From Mycolicibacter virginiensis (GTDB lineage: Bacteria; Actinomycetota; Actinomycetes; Mycobacteriales; Mycobacteriaceae), in NCBI RefSeq assembly GCF_022374935.2, contig NZ_CP092430.2, forward strand, positions 2,790,001 through 2,854,000: 64,000 bases of DNA. The letters are read 5' to 3'. Below the pieces are notes generated by a model that did no database searches, was not told where the DNA came from, and worked only from the letters and a program-made list of their open reading frames with translations. How positions within the stretch are numbered: the stretch's first letter is position 1; each line of letters starts with the position of its first letter. This document shows positions 19,628 through 28,912 of the stretch, in pieces. The position numbers were made by a program, and so were the translations under genes.

Positions 19628-20581
19628 TCAGCTCCAGCGCGCCAGCAGCCGCTGCGCCCCCGTGCACAACTCGTCGAGGACCACGGCCACTGGGCGGCTG
19701 TCGGTGAGCATGCCCACGCCCTGACCCGCATCGACCGGGGCGATGCGCTGATCGTCGGCGGCAATCGCGGCGGCCAGTTCCGCGCCCGCCTCGCGGTCGC
19801 CGGCCAGGTCATCCTCGCGGCCGATCCAGCGGCCGGTGAACTCGTTGCGCAGCACGCGTGACGGGAACCGCGCCGGCCAGTCCAGCCGCTGCCCCACGTC
19901 GAAGACACGGGTGGTGATCGTGTCGGTGCCGGCTGCCGCGATCAGGGTGCGACGGGCAGCCTCGCCGGTCAGGGCCTCCGGGCACGCCGAGAAGACCGTG
20001 CCCAGCCACGCCCCCGCCGCACCGGCAGCCAATACGGCAGCCAGGCTGCGCGGCCCGGCGATCCCGCCCGCGGCCAGCACCGGAACCTCGACGGTGTCCA
20101 GGACCGCGTCGAGCAGCGGCAGGGTGGCCAGCCGGATCTCCCCGTGGCCGCCGCCCTCGGCTCCGCGCGCCACCAGCAGGTCCAGCCCAGCGTCCTGGGC
20201 ACGTCGGGCACTGTCGGCGTCATAGACCTGTGTGGCAGCCAGGACCCCGGCCGCGTGGGCGCGCTGCACCCAGGACAGATCGGCTCCGAAGCTGACCGAG
20301 AGCAGCGTCGGGCGGGCAGCCAGTGCGGCATCCAGCAGGTCCGGCTGATCGCGGATCACCCAGTCCACCAAACCGATCCCGAACCGCGGTGCGGCTCCGA
20401 GCGCGGCCAACTCGGTGGCCAGCGACGCCGCCGTGGCGGTGCTGCCCATCCCGATCATGCCCAGCCCGCCGGCCGCGCTGACGGCGGCGGCCAACCGGCC
20501 ACCGGCCACCCCGCCCATCGGGGCATTGAGGATGGGCAACCGCAGACCGGCCCCCTGCGACCAGGGTGTGCTCAGCGGCAC
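19628..20581 (-). CDS. Nitronate monooxygenase / 2-nitropropane dioxygenase-like flavoprotein
   Basis: 317 aa FMN TIM barrel of the NPD family: LPILNAPMGGVAGGRLAAA, FGIGLVDWV, VARGAEGGGHGE (the GxEAGGH-like flavin phosphate and histidine segment, about residue 140) and VPVLAAGGIAGPRSLAAVLAAGA. It probably oxidises nitronates or acts as an NADH:quinone-type reductase. Three bases downstream of the cupin gene and on the same strand, so they form one transcript. Confidence 0.88.
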   Translation of the reverse strand: MPLSTPWSQGAGLRLPILNAPMGGVAGGRLAAAVSAAGGLGMIGMGSTATAASLATELAALGAAPRFGIGLVDWVIRDQPDLLDAALAARPTLLSVSFGADLSWVQRAHAAGVLAATQVYDADSARRAQDAGLDLLVARGAEGGGHGEIRLATLPLLDAVLDTVEVPVLAAGGIAGPRSLAAVLAAGAAGAWLGTVFSACPEALTGEAARRTLIAAAGTDTITTRVFDVGQRLDWPARFPSRVLRNEFTGRWIGREDDLAGDREAGAELAAAIAADDQRIAPVDAGQGVGMLTDSRPVAVVLDELCTGAQRLLARWS

Positions 20582-20583
20582 GC

Positions 20584-20922
20584 TCAGTGCGAGGCGCTCT
20601 TGGCGACGGTCAGCAGCACCACGGAGTCTTCCAGCGACTCCAGCGCGTGGCGGGTGCGCGGCAGCGTGACCAGGTCGCCTGCCGACCCCTCCCAGCTGTC
20701 GTCGCCGGCCGTCAGCCGCACCCGGCCGCGCAGCACCTGCAGGGTCGATTCCCCCGGGCTGTCGTGCTCGGCCAGCGACTGGCCGGCCTGCAGTGCGACC
20801 AGGGTTTGGCGCAGGTGATGCACCGAACCGCCGTAGACGGTGTGGGCCGCCCGACCGCTGTGATGCTGGGTGGCCTCGGCGAGCTTCTCGTCGGCCAGCA
20901 CATTAAGCGAGGTCGATTCCAT
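20584..20922 (-). CDS. Small cupin-domain protein
   Basis: 112 aa single cupin. QTLVALQAGQSLAEHDSPGESTLQVLRG is the first cupin motif (His and Glu ligands) and SAGDLVTLPRTRHALESLED the second. The role is unknown; small cupins of this type often bind metals or ligands. The ATG at 20922 has GAAGGAG about 6 bases upstream. Operon with the flavoprotein downstream; the membrane-protein gene ends 29 bases upstream. Confidence 0.85.
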   Translation of the reverse strand: MESTSLNVLADEKLAEATQHHSGRAAHTVYGGSVHHLRQTLVALQAGQSLAEHDSPGESTLQVLRGRVRLTAGDDSWEGSAGDLVTLPRTRHALESLEDSVVLLTVAKSASH

Positions 20923-20951
20923 CGATACTCCTTCACACTCGGTGGGACGGT

Positions 20952-21377
20952 TCAGCGAGACAACAGCAGGATGCCCAGCGGCACCAGCGCGGCGACCTTG
21001 ACCAGCTCCAGCGCGACATAGGCGTAGTGCGCCCGCGAGCGGGGCGCTTCCAGCCCGGACAGCACCTGGTCGGCGCGTCGGCCCAGGGCCGGACGCACCG
21101 CGAGCACCTGAGCCGCCAGCATCGCCAAGGCGATCGCATAGGTGACAGCGATGCCGACCGTCGGCCGCTCGATCGCGAAGGTGACGGCGATAACCGCGGC
21201 CAGCAGGAACTCGGCGGAGTTGAGGGCCCGAAAGACCAACCGGCCGATGCCGAGGCAGATCGGGATGGTCGCGTTGGGCGCCCGAAACTTCAGCGGCGCC
21301 TCCATGAACGAAATCGCGGTCACCATCCCCAGCCAGACGAATGTCGCAGCGATCGCAACCGAGGCGCCGGCACTCAC
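20952..21377 (-). CDS. Small integral membrane protein, function unknown
   Basis: 141 aa with four predicted membrane segments (about residues 5-25, 45-65, 70-95 and 115-140). The N-terminal segment FVWLGMVTAISFMEAPLKFRAP includes the ISFMEAPLKF pattern seen in conserved mycobacterial membrane proteins. The GTG at 21377 overlaps the stop of the regulator gene (GTGA), showing co-translation with the ferredoxin-regulator pair. No function assigned. Confidence 0.8.
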   Translation of the reverse strand: MSAGASVAIAATFVWLGMVTAISFMEAPLKFRAPNATIPICLGIGRLVFRALNSAEFLLAAVIAVTFAIERPTVGIAVTYAIALAMLAAQVLAVRPALGRRADQVLSGLEAPRSRAHYAYVALELVKVAALVPLGILLLSR

Positions 21378-22108
21378 CCGGTGGTCCCTTCCACACGCAC
21401 CGCGGCGGGGGGCGAGGGGTCGATCGGGGATCCGTTCAGGGTGGCCGACTTCAAGTGCGCCACGCACAGATCCGGCTTGGCGAACGGATCAAGTCGGTCG
21501 ACGGTCATCGGCGCGTCCCATGCCTCCAGGGCTCCCTGCATCAGTCCCAGGTGGATGGGACAGACCACTTGGGTGGAGGTTTCGGCGAGCTCCAGGAACG
21601 GGCAGTGCCGCAGCCCCAGTTGCTCGTCTCCGGTGGCATCGGGTTGCAGGCGTTCGGGTTCGAAACCCAGCTCATCGAGCATCTCGAGCAGATGGCCGGT
21701 GGATTCCTCGGCGTCGACGGGCCCGGACGGTTGGTGCAGCGGCCGCAGCCGATGCCCCCACGCCCGGCCGGCGGCCAATGCCTTGCCGCTGGGGTCGGCG
21801 TCGGCGGCCAGCCCGATGGTGAGGATCTCGGCGAGCAATCGGAACCGGCGGGTTCCGCCCCGGTCCATCTGCCGGATGGCCCGAAACATCAGCGCCGGTC
21901 GTCCGCGTCCCTTGTGATCGGGTTCGGTGTGCTCGACGCGGCCTTCTTCAACCAGGGTGTCCAGGTGAAAACGCACCGTGTTGGGGTGCACCCCCAGCTC
22001 ATCGGCGATCTGGGCGATGCTCAGCGGCTCGTCGGCGGCCTGTACCAGCCGCAGAACGTCGAGGCGACGTCCTCCAGGTGGTACAGGCGGCTTGGCGATG
22101 TCGGTCAC
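21374..22108 (-). CDS. Helix-turn-helix regulator with a cysteine-rich (Fe-S type) sensor domain
   Basis: 244 aa. Winged helix at the N-terminus (residues about 15-75): [24 protein letters not shown]. The C-terminal half has three cysteines ([24 protein letters not shown]) spaced as in SufR-like regulators that hold a [4Fe-4S] or [2Fe-2S] cluster. The gene overlaps the ferredoxin gene by four bases at its start and the membrane gene at its end. I infer an iron-sulfur or redox-sensing role; the target genes are not visible. Confidence 0.8.
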   Translation of the reverse strand: MTDIAKPPVPPGGRRLDVLRLVQAADEPLSIAQIADELGVHPNTVRFHLDTLVEEGRVEHTEPDHKGRGRPALMFRAIRQMDRGGTRRFRLLAEILTIGLAADADPSGKALAAGRAWGHRLRPLHQPSGPVDAEESTGHLLEMLDELGFEPERLQPDATGDEQLGLRHCPFLELAETSTQVVCPIHLGLMQGALEAWDAPMTVDRLDPFAKPDLCVAHLKSATLNGSPIDPSPPAAVRVEGTTG

Positions 22109-22449
22109 TCCCCCTGGGGAGGAAAGCTGGCCACCAGCGGAGTGTCGATGCCGAGGGGGCCGATCTTGGCGGCGCCGCCGGGTGAGCCGAGTGCCTCATC
22201 GCGTCCGGGCAGGGCCTCGGCGAAGAACGCCGCATTGTCGGCCTGGTGCGGTTGGAGCTCCTCCGGGAGGTCATCTTCGTAGTAGATGGCCTCGACCGGG
22301 CACACCGGCTCGCAGGCTCCGCAGTCCACACACTCATCCGGGTGGATGTAAAGGGCTCGTCCGCCTTCGTAGATGCAGTCAACCGGGCACTCCTCCACGC
22401 AGGCCCGGTCCATCACGTCAACGCACGGCTTCCCGATCACATATGCCAT
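22105..22449 (-). CDS. fdxA: 7Fe ferredoxin (3Fe-4S / 4Fe-4S)
   Basis: 114 aa. [25 protein letters not shown] and the second binding set [16 protein letters not shown] give the cysteine arrangement of seven-iron bacterial ferredoxins; the acidic, Pro-rich tail is usual for the actinobacterial FdxA type. Electron carrier in the cytosol, probably for a P450 or oxidoreductase. First gene of an operon with the Fe-S type regulator, so the ferredoxin and regulator may share redox control. Confidence 0.93.
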   Translation of the reverse strand: MAYVIGKPCVDVMDRACVEECPVDCIYEGGRALYIHPDECVDCGACEPVCPVEAIYYEDDLPEELQPHQADNAAFFAEALPGRDEALGSPGGAAKIGPLGIDTPLVASFPPQGE

Positions 22450-22678
22450 GGGCAGAGAGTTTACACAAGGGATTTTGTAGAAACTAGAAAGGCAAACCTA
22501 AATCTGGGGGGCCGAATCCGGCACCGCAGCGCTCCCCGGCAGCGGTCGCCCCGCCGGCGGTAGAACCATTGCGCTCGTTGATGATTCACGCAAATCGACA
22601 GCTGGCGACGTGGCGGTTCCCCGAGCACGACAGCGCGAGGCCGCAGTGCCGCGGCGCGGGGCGGTCGAGTAGAAACGA

Positions 22679-23488
22679 ATGATGACTGACGCCGCCCGTT
22701 ACCGTGCCTCCGCCGACTTCCCGAGTCTTCGGTTCGAGCCCGGCGACAATGGCGTGCTGGAGCTGGTGCTCGACGCGCCGGGACTGAACTCGGTGGGCCC
22801 GCAGATGCACCGCGATCTCGCCGACGTGTGGCCGGTGATCGACCGCGACGACGACGTGCGCGCGGTGCTGGTGCGCGGTGCGGGCAAGGCCTTCTCCGCA
22901 GGCGGCAGCTTTGAGCTGATCGAGAAGATCGTCGGTGATCACGCCGGACGGATGCAGGTGCTGCGCGAGGCCCGCGATCTGGTGCTGAACATGGTCAACT
23001 TCTCCAAGCCGGTGATCTCGGCGATCAATGGGCCTGCCGTCGGCGCAGGCCTGGTGGTGGCGCTGCTCTCGGACATCTCGGTGGCCGGGCGCACCGCTCG
23101 GTTGATCGACGGCCACACCAAGCTCGGGGTTGCCGCCGGGGACCACGCGGCGATCTGTTGGCCGCTGCTGGTGGGCATGGCCAAGGCCAAGTACTACCTG
23201 CTGACCTGCGAGACGCTGCACGGCGAGGAAGCCGAGCGGATCGGTCTGGTCTCCAAGTGCGTCGATGACGACGAGGTGCTGGCCACCGCGACGCGCATCG
23301 CCGACGACCTGGCGCACGGCGCCCAAGACGCGATCCGCTTCACCAAGCACAGCCTCAACTATTGGTATCGGCAATTCGCGCCGGCCTTCGAGACCGCGTT
23401 GGGGCTGGAGTTTCTCGGGTTCTCCGGTCCCGACGTGCACGAGGGCCTGGCCGCGATCCGGGAGAAGCGCAAGCCGCAGTTCGGCTGA
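22679..23488 (+). CDS. Enoyl-CoA hydratase/isomerase (crotonase) family protein
   Basis: 269 aa. Crotonase fold: [17 protein letters not shown] is the first oxyanion-hole segment (about residue 65-80), [20 protein letters not shown] the second (about 118-137), followed by TKLGVAAGD. Hydration or isomerisation of an enoyl-CoA; the usual second catalytic glutamate region reads GVAAGDH, so the reaction may differ from plain hydration. Divergent from fdxA across 229 bases; converges with the FadD gene 23 bases away, which suggests a shared fatty-acid or steroid catabolic context. Confidence 0.9.
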   Translation: MMTDAARYRASADFPSLRFEPGDNGVLELVLDAPGLNSVGPQMHRDLADVWPVIDRDDDVRAVLVRGAGKAFSAGGSFELIEKIVGDHAGRMQVLREARDLVLNMVNFSKPVISAINGPAVGAGLVVALLSDISVAGRTARLIDGHTKLGVAAGDHAAICWPLLVGMAKAKYYLLTCETLHGEEAERIGLVSKCVDDDEVLATATRIADDLAHGAQDAIRFTKHSLNYWYRQFAPAFETALGLEFLGFSGPDVHEGLAAIREKRKPQFG

Positions 23489-23511
23489 GCGAGCCGCCGC
23501 TCAGACCCCGC

Positions 23512-25179
23512 TCAAACCCGTTGTGCGGCGAGCGCCTGTTCTTTGGCCCAGCGATAGTCGGCCTTGCCAGACGGCGAGCGCTGCACCTGGGCGCAGAACA
23601 CCACGTCCTTGGGCAGCTTGTAGCGCGCGATGTAGTTGGCGGCCTCGGCGACGATGTCCTGGGCACCGGCGTCGGCGCCCTGCGCCAACTGGACCACCGC
23701 GACAACCTCGTTGCCCCAGCGCTCGCTGGGCCGGCCCACCACCACAACGTCGTAGACGGCGGGATGATGAGCGATCGCGGCTTCGACCTCCTCGGCGAAG
23801 ATCTTCTCGCCGCCGGAATTGATCGTCACCGAGTCGCGGCCCAGCAGCTCGATGCCGCCGTCGATGTCCCAACGAGCCCGGTCACCGGGGACCGAATGCC
23901 GGATGCCCTCAATGACCGGGAAGGTCCGCGCGGATTTCTCCGGGTCGCCGAGGTAGCCCAGCGGCACATATCCCTGCTGTGCCAGCCAGCCGATTTCGTC
24001 GTCGCCGGGCTGCAGGATGCGGGTCATGTCCGCACTGACCACGACCGCGCCCGGGTTCGGGGTGAAGCGGCCGGTGGAGGCCTGAGCTCGACTGGTGGTC
24101 TGTCCCATCTGCGCACCGGTCTCCGAGGAACCGCCGGCATCGAGGATCGACAGCTGCGGGAGCGAATCCAAGATCCGTTGCTTGATCGGAACGGTGAGCG
24201 GCGCGCCGCCGCTGGCCAGCACGAACAGTCCCGACAGCGCAGCTGCCAGCGTGGCGCCGCCGGCCTCCAGTGCGTCGGCCAGCGGGCGTGCGAAGGCATC
24301 GCCGACGATCGAAAGCGATATGACCCGCTCTTTGGCCGCCAGCTCCCAGGTCCCGACCGGGTCGAAGCGGTCGGTGGTCGCCGACATCACGAACGGCCGC
24401 CCGCCCAGCAACGTGATGAAGGCGGCCCACTGGGCTGCGCCGTGCATCAACGGCGCCACCGTCATCGAGCCGGCGGCCGCCGCCGTTCGGGCGCGTTCGA
24501 CGATCTCCTCCAACGTGGTGGGCACGGCGCCGGTGCCGAACTCACGGCCGCCCATCGCGTTGATGAAGATGTCGTGCTGGCGCCACAACACGCCCTTGGG
24601 CATGCCGGTGGTGCCGCCGGTGTAGAGCAGGTACAGGTCGTCCGGGGACAGCGCCAGGCCCAACGGTTCGGCCGAGGTGGCGCCCAGCAGCTCCTCGTAG
24701 CGGACCGCACCGGGCAGCGGCGCATTGCCGGAGTCGTCGTCGACATGGATCAGCGGCATCTCGGGCAGCCGGTCACCGGCCTGCTGCAGCGCTTCGGCCA
24801 GCGTGGGCGCATACCGGGCGTGGTACATGATCGCCTCGGCGGAGGCGTTGGTCAGCAGGTAGACCAGTTCGTCGGCGACGTAGCGGTAGTTGACGTTGAA
24901 CGGCGCGACCCGGGCGTTGTAGGCGCCGAGCATGCCTTCCAGATATTCGTTGCCATTGGCCAGGTACAGCGCGAGGTGGCTCTGGCCGGACTCATCGGGA
25001 GCCAGCTCGGACCGCTCGCGGCGCGCACCCAGGCCGCGCTCGTGCAGTGCCCGCGCCAGCCGCTGGGACCGGTCCTCAATCTGCTGATAGCTGAATCGCC
25101 GGTCGCCGAAGACGATGCAGTCCCGGTCGCCGATGGCCGCCGCCACTGCCGAGAACACTTGGGCGAGGTTGAATTCCAC
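23512..25179 (-). CDS. Acyl-CoA synthetase (FadD family)
   Basis: 555 aa from GTG at 25179, chosen because GAGGAG lies just upstream. Adenylate-forming enzyme: LLYTGGTTGMPKGVLW is the AMP/ATP loop (about residue 190), LDAGGSSETG the A5 region (about 340), RDSVTINSGGEKIFAEEVE the A8 hinge, and SPSGKADYRW the C-terminal lysine loop. It activates a carboxylic acid with ATP to acyl-AMP and then acyl-CoA. Close to a crotonase gene. Substrate not predictable; similar mycobacterial FadD proteins act on lipids or sterol side chains. Confidence 0.92.
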   Translation of the reverse strand: MEFNLAQVFSAVAAAIGDRDCIVFGDRRFSYQQIEDRSQRLARALHERGLGARRERSELAPDESGQSHLALYLANGNEYLEGMLGAYNARVAPFNVNYRYVADELVYLLTNASAEAIMYHARYAPTLAEALQQAGDRLPEMPLIHVDDDSGNAPLPGAVRYEELLGATSAEPLGLALSPDDLYLLYTGGTTGMPKGVLWRQHDIFINAMGGREFGTGAVPTTLEEIVERARTAAAAGSMTVAPLMHGAAQWAAFITLLGGRPFVMSATTDRFDPVGTWELAAKERVISLSIVGDAFARPLADALEAGGATLAAALSGLFVLASGGAPLTVPIKQRILDSLPQLSILDAGGSSETGAQMGQTTSRAQASTGRFTPNPGAVVVSADMTRILQPGDDEIGWLAQQGYVPLGYLGDPEKSARTFPVIEGIRHSVPGDRARWDIDGGIELLGRDSVTINSGGEKIFAEEVEAAIAHHPAVYDVVVVGRPSERWGNEVVAVVQLAQGADAGAQDIVAEAANYIARYKLPKDVVFCAQVQRSPSGKADYRWAKEQALAAQRV

Positions 25180-25279
25180 TGCCGCTCCTCGATTCGATCG
25201 CAACGCCTGGGCAACGCTACTAGGTGACGCATGACCAGCCGCCGACGGTCATGACGGGCTTTCCTGAGCAACGTCAGGC

Positions 25280-25948
25280 ATGCTTGGCCGCATGTCGGTG
25301 GATGTCCTGCTGTATTCGATCCCGCCCGTCCTGGTCTATCTGCTCGTCGGCGCGGTGATCGGGATAGAGAGCCTGGGCGTCCCGTTGCCGGGCGAGCTCA
25401 TGCTGGTCGGCGCGGCGCTGTTGTCATCGCGGCACGAGTTGGCGGTCGACCCGATCGGCGTTGCGGTGGCGGCAGTGATCGGCGCGGTGATCGGCGACTC
25501 GATCGGCTATTCGATCGGCCGCCGATTCGGTATGCCGCTCTTCGACCGCCTGGGCCGTCGATTTCCGAATCACTTCGGTCCCGGCCACGTCGCCTTCGCC
25601 GAACGGTCCTTCGGCCGTTGGGGCGCCAGCGCGGTGTTCTTCGGTCGATTCGTGGCGCTGCTGCGCATCCTGGCCGGCCCGCTGGCTGGGGCCTTGAAGA
25701 TGCATTACCCGCACTTTCTGATCGCGAACGTGACGGGCGCGATTTTCTGGGCCGGTGGGACCACTGCCCTGGTGTATTACGCCGGCGTCGCGGCCGAACA
25801 CTGGCTGTCCCGGTTCTCCTGGGTGGCGCTGCTGATCGCGCTGCTCGGCGGTCTGATCGCCGCCCTCGCGCTGAAGGGCCGCGTCGGCGCCAAGATAGCG
25901 GAACTAGACGCCCAACATCGAGCCCAGCGGGACCCCGTCACTGAATAG
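25280..25948 (+). CDS. DedA family membrane protein
   Basis: 222 aa with several membrane segments. The DedA/SNARE-associated signature is present: ESLGVPLPGELML near residue 32, IGDSIGYSIGRRFG near 73, and FFGRFVALLRILAGPLAGALKMHYPHF near 125, including the conserved arginines. DedA proteins are linked to phospholipid flipping and membrane-potential homeostasis. The start is ATG 25280 or ATG 25292; no strong ribosome site separates them. Confidence 0.9.
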   Translation: MLGRMSVDVLLYSIPPVLVYLLVGAVIGIESLGVPLPGELMLVGAALLSSRHELAVDPIGVAVAAVIGAVIGDSIGYSIGRRFGMPLFDRLGRRFPNHFGPGHVAFAERSFGRWGASAVFFGRFVALLRILAGPLAGALKMHYPHFLIANVTGAIFWAGGTTALVYYAGVAAEHWLSRFSWVALLIALLGGLIAALALKGRVGAKIAELDAQHRAQRDPVTE

Positions 25949-26056
25949 CCAGCGAATTGGGGGGCGAATAAGGGTTGTCCCCGCACGGCAGCCGGAGCAT
26001 GGTGGAAGGGACCGGCGGCGCCGCCGCGGCGTCGCCCCGTCCAACCGGAGGCCGAC

Positions 26057-26677
26057 ATGTTCGCGCGCGCTACCTCGATACACGCCCATCCGTCCTTTCT
26101 CGATGAGGGGATCACCCACGTCCGCGGCGTGGTGATGCCAGCCCTGGCCGACACCGATGGCTGCGCAGGAATGTCGATGCTGGTCGACCGCGACGCCGGC
26201 CGGTGCATCATCACCTCGTCCTGGCTGGATGAGGACACCATGCGCGCGAGTGAGGCGAGTGCCGAACACTTGCGCGATCGCGCCACCGAGATCTTCCACG
26301 CCACCGCCGAGGTGAGCCGCTGGGAGATCGCTGCGGTTCGCCGTGATCACCGGTCTCGGCGGCACGCCGGTGTACGCGTCACCTGGCTGCGGACCGACCC
26401 GGCGGGCTGCGAGCGGATGATCGACACCTACAAGCTGGCGCTGATGCCTGAGCTGGAAGATCTCCACGGTTTCTGCAGCACCACTTTGCTGGTGGATCGG
26501 CATTCGGGACGCGCGGTGTCGTCGGTCAGCTTCGACGACCGAGCGGCACTGGTGGCCAGCCGCGGCGGCGAGCAGGCGATCTGGGCCCGGGCCGTCAACG
26601 ACGCCGGTGCAGAAGTGCTCGAAGTCGCAGAGTTCGATTTGGCGATCGCCCATCTGAACGTGCCCGAGATGGCCTGA
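26057..26677 (+). CDS. Conserved protein with two ABM-like ferredoxin-fold repeats
   Basis: 206 aa with two similar halves: SMLVDRDAGRCIITSSWLDEDTMRAS (about residues 38-63) and TTLLVDRHSGRAVSSVSFDDRAALVAS (about 145-170). This LVDR-x-x-G-R pattern is typical of dimeric alpha/beta-barrel proteins related to antibiotic biosynthesis monooxygenases. No catalytic residue can be named and no haem site is evident. It stands alone between DedA and the carotenoid oxygenase. Confidence 0.75.
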   Translation: MFARATSIHAHPSFLDEGITHVRGVVMPALADTDGCAGMSMLVDRDAGRCIITSSWLDEDTMRASEASAEHLRDRATEIFHATAEVSRWEIAAVRRDHRSRRHAGVRVTWLRTDPAGCERMIDTYKLALMPELEDLHGFCSTTLLVDRHSGRAVSSVSFDDRAALVASRGGEQAIWARAVNDAGAEVLEVAEFDLAIAHLNVPEMA

Positions 26678-26700
26678 AGCCGCCGGAGCGCTCCCCCGGT

Positions 26701-28203
26701 CTAGCCGGGGCTGAAGTTGCCGTGAAACCCCTGCGGAATGTGGTGGGTCAGCTGGGCAGCGGCAACCGGGCCGCGGTGCAGATCACGCGCATCAAAGATC
26801 ACTAGTCGTGACGTGTGCTGCGCGGCCTGGTATTCCACGGTGAGCAGCCAACCGTCGTCCTCGCCGGCGGCGTGGGGCCGCGGCGCGAAGACCGGCTCGC
26901 AGAAGCTGTTCCCGGGTCCCTGGGCGGTGTAGCTGGTCTCGGTGTGGTCGATCAGGTCGAGCTTGGTGATCGAGTCGTAGAACGATCCCAGGTGCCTGCG
27001 GCTACTGACGTAGGCGTATCGGTGCGGCCGCCCCTCGTAGCTACCGTGGTGGCGAGGAAACTCGCACGGTGTGTCGCTCAACGGCTCACGGGTGACACGG
27101 CCCGATGCGGTGATGCGGAATCGGGAGAACTCCGACCGCGCATCCTCCAGGGTGCTGGTGTGAAACCGTGCGATGCGCTCCAGCAGCCGCCCGTCGGCGT
27201 AAGTGATGGCATCGACGACCACATCGCTGCCGTCGTCATAGGCGTTGCTCAGATGGAACTGGAGCACGGCGTCGCACTCCACCCGGCGGATCTCACCGCC
27301 GTCGCGCGGGACCAGGATGAACGCACTGCCACGGTCGGGCCGATAGTGCATGGCATCGCCAAGCGGCTTGAGCCCCAGGGCGATCGGCACCGCGTCCGGA
27401 ATGATCGGTGACACGAGGAACACCAGGTAACGCTCGGTGAGCGCGAAGTCGTGCACCATGGCGACGTAGGGCAGCCCCGCGGAGCGGAAGTGCGCCAAAC
27501 GGCCACGCGCATCGGTGCGGTAGATGCGCAGGTGTGGCCGCGGGATGAATTCGACTCCGAAGTTGAACATCTCCCCGCTGCGGGGGCAGAAGCTCGGGTG
27601 CGCCGAGTAGGAACCCATCCAACGGAGGCGCCCGCCGAATCGGCGAACCCCCCGCGTTTCCAGGGTGACGGGGTCGATCTCGTGCGGCGGGCCGCCCTCC
27701 CACAGTGCGTACAGGTGCCCGGCATGCTCAACAATGTTGGTGTTGGCCAGGTTTGGCGGAATTCGTCCGATGTTGGTCCGCCAACCGCCGGCCGCGGCAG
27801 TGCCTAGGTGTCGTGTTCCGGTTTTGCCGAGGTAGTGGCGTGTGCGGACGTAGCGGTTGCGGTAGTGCACGTGGCCGTCGCGGATGGTGAAGGCCGAGAC
27901 CATGCCGTCGCCGTCGAAGAGGTGGTGCAGCGGTCGCCCGGTGTGGTCCTCCCACCGGCCGGGGCCGTTGCGGTAGAGCGTCCCGGTCAAGTCGGCGGGC
28001 AGTGATCCCTCGATCTGCGCGACGCCGTAGTCGTGTTCGACCGGCTGCGGTTCGCTCACTCCCAGACTGCGGTAGTCGGCGTCGGCAAGGCCGGCAAGGC
28101 GTGCAGTCGCGCAGTGCCGTTCGCCGGGCCGCAACGACTCCAGGTAGCTGTCCAGGCCAGGATGCGCGGTGGTGGCGACGTTCGGCGGCGGACTGAAGGT
28201 CAC
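26701..28203 (-). CDS. Carotenoid oxygenase (RPE65/lignostilbene dioxygenase family)
   Basis: 500 aa seven-bladed propeller oxygenase. The four iron histidines can be placed: SAHPSFCP (about residue 200), MVHDFALT (about 250), PRHHGSYEG (about 390) and GFHGNFSPG at the very C-terminus (about 495). It should cleave a carotenoid, apocarotenoid or stilbene double bond with O2. GTG start at 28203 overlaps no gene. It is divergent from a TetR gene with a strong palindrome between them, so expression is probably induced by a small molecule. Confidence 0.93.
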   Translation of the reverse strand: MTFSPPPNVATTAHPGLDSYLESLRPGERHCATARLAGLADADYRSLGVSEPQPVEHDYGVAQIEGSLPADLTGTLYRNGPGRWEDHTGRPLHHLFDGDGMVSAFTIRDGHVHYRNRYVRTRHYLGKTGTRHLGTAAAGGWRTNIGRIPPNLANTNIVEHAGHLYALWEGGPPHEIDPVTLETRGVRRFGGRLRWMGSYSAHPSFCPRSGEMFNFGVEFIPRPHLRIYRTDARGRLAHFRSAGLPYVAMVHDFALTERYLVFLVSPIIPDAVPIALGLKPLGDAMHYRPDRGSAFILVPRDGGEIRRVECDAVLQFHLSNAYDDGSDVVVDAITYADGRLLERIARFHTSTLEDARSEFSRFRITASGRVTREPLSDTPCEFPRHHGSYEGRPHRYAYVSSRRHLGSFYDSITKLDLIDHTETSYTAQGPGNSFCEPVFAPRPHAAGEDDGWLLTVEYQAAQHTSRLVIFDARDLHRGPVAAAQLTHHIPQGFHGNFSPG

Positions 28204-28241
28204 GGGAACTCCTCACACAGCGGCGCTCATCAAAAACCCGG

Positions 28242-28271
28242 ACTGAGACTGTTTTGCAGATTAGTCTCAGT
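28242..28271. promoter_or_regulatory. Probable TetR operator upstream of carotenoid oxygenase
   Basis: Perfect 9-bp inverted repeat ACTGAGACT (28242-28250) / AGTCTCAGT (28263-28271) with a 12-base spacer, in the 121-base gap between the divergent oxygenase and TetR genes. Confidence 0.7.
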
Positions 28272-28324
28272 TTGGATGCCGGTCAATGCACCGCGCCGGG
28301 GCGGGCCTGCGGTACAAATACCGG

Positions 28325-28885
28325 GTGGCCGCGACACGCTCGTCACAGATCCTGGTCCAGACCACGCTGCAGCTGATCGCTGAGAGCGGCGTCGATTCCC
28401 TGACCATCAGCCAGGTAGCCGCACGCGCCGGGGTGTCGCGGGCGACGGCCTATCGGGAGTTCGGCGACAAGGACAAGCTGCTCTCAGCGGTTGCCGCCCG
28501 CGAAGTTCAGCAGATGGTGGCCGAGACCATGTCCGGCGTTGACCCCACGGCCGATCTGGCCACGAATGTTCCAGCCGTCGTACTGGCCGCGCTGACGTAC
28601 CTGCGTCAGCACGCCGCGTTTCGCTATGTCCGCGAACACGAACCGCACTGGTTGCTACAAGCCGTGCTCACCATCTCGCAGCAACGGATGAATCTGGTCC
28701 AGGTGGTGGCGGCCACCGTGGCGCCGATCATCGCGCCATCCGAGGCCAAACTGTGGCTGCCGGCCACCGAGGCCGCAGAGATCGTGGTTCGCACGGTGCT
28801 CTCGCACGCGCTCGTCGAGCAGAGTTCGCTGACCGACCGCCAGGTGGCCGAGGCGGTCCTGCGGGCGATCAGGCACGCGGGCTGA
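28325..28885 (+). CDS. TetR family transcriptional regulator
   Basis: 186 aa from GTG 28325 (MAATRSSQILVQTTLQLIAE); an ATG at 28286 would add 13 residues. The HTH is LTISQVAARAGVSRATAYREFGDKD (about residues 27-51). The C-terminal domain is of the usual ligand-binding length. Divergent from the carotenoid oxygenase and preceded by the palindrome at 28242-28271, so likely regulator of the oxygenase; the hydrolase gene 27 bases downstream may be in the same operon. Confidence 0.88.
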   Translation: MAATRSSQILVQTTLQLIAESGVDSLTISQVAARAGVSRATAYREFGDKDKLLSAVAAREVQQMVAETMSGVDPTADLATNVPAVVLAALTYLRQHAAFRYVREHEPHWLLQAVLTISQQRMNLVQVVAATVAPIIAPSEAKLWLPATEAAEIVVRTVLSHALVEQSSLTDRQVAEAVLRAIRHAG

Positions 28886-28912
28886 CCCGCGAAACTGGCT
28901 ACGCTCTGGCTC

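Noticed and set aside
22470..22510. IdeR-like iron box upstream of fdxA (AAGGCAAACCTAAA)
   Set aside because: Only the right half fits the 19-base IdeR consensus; the left half does not align without a gap.
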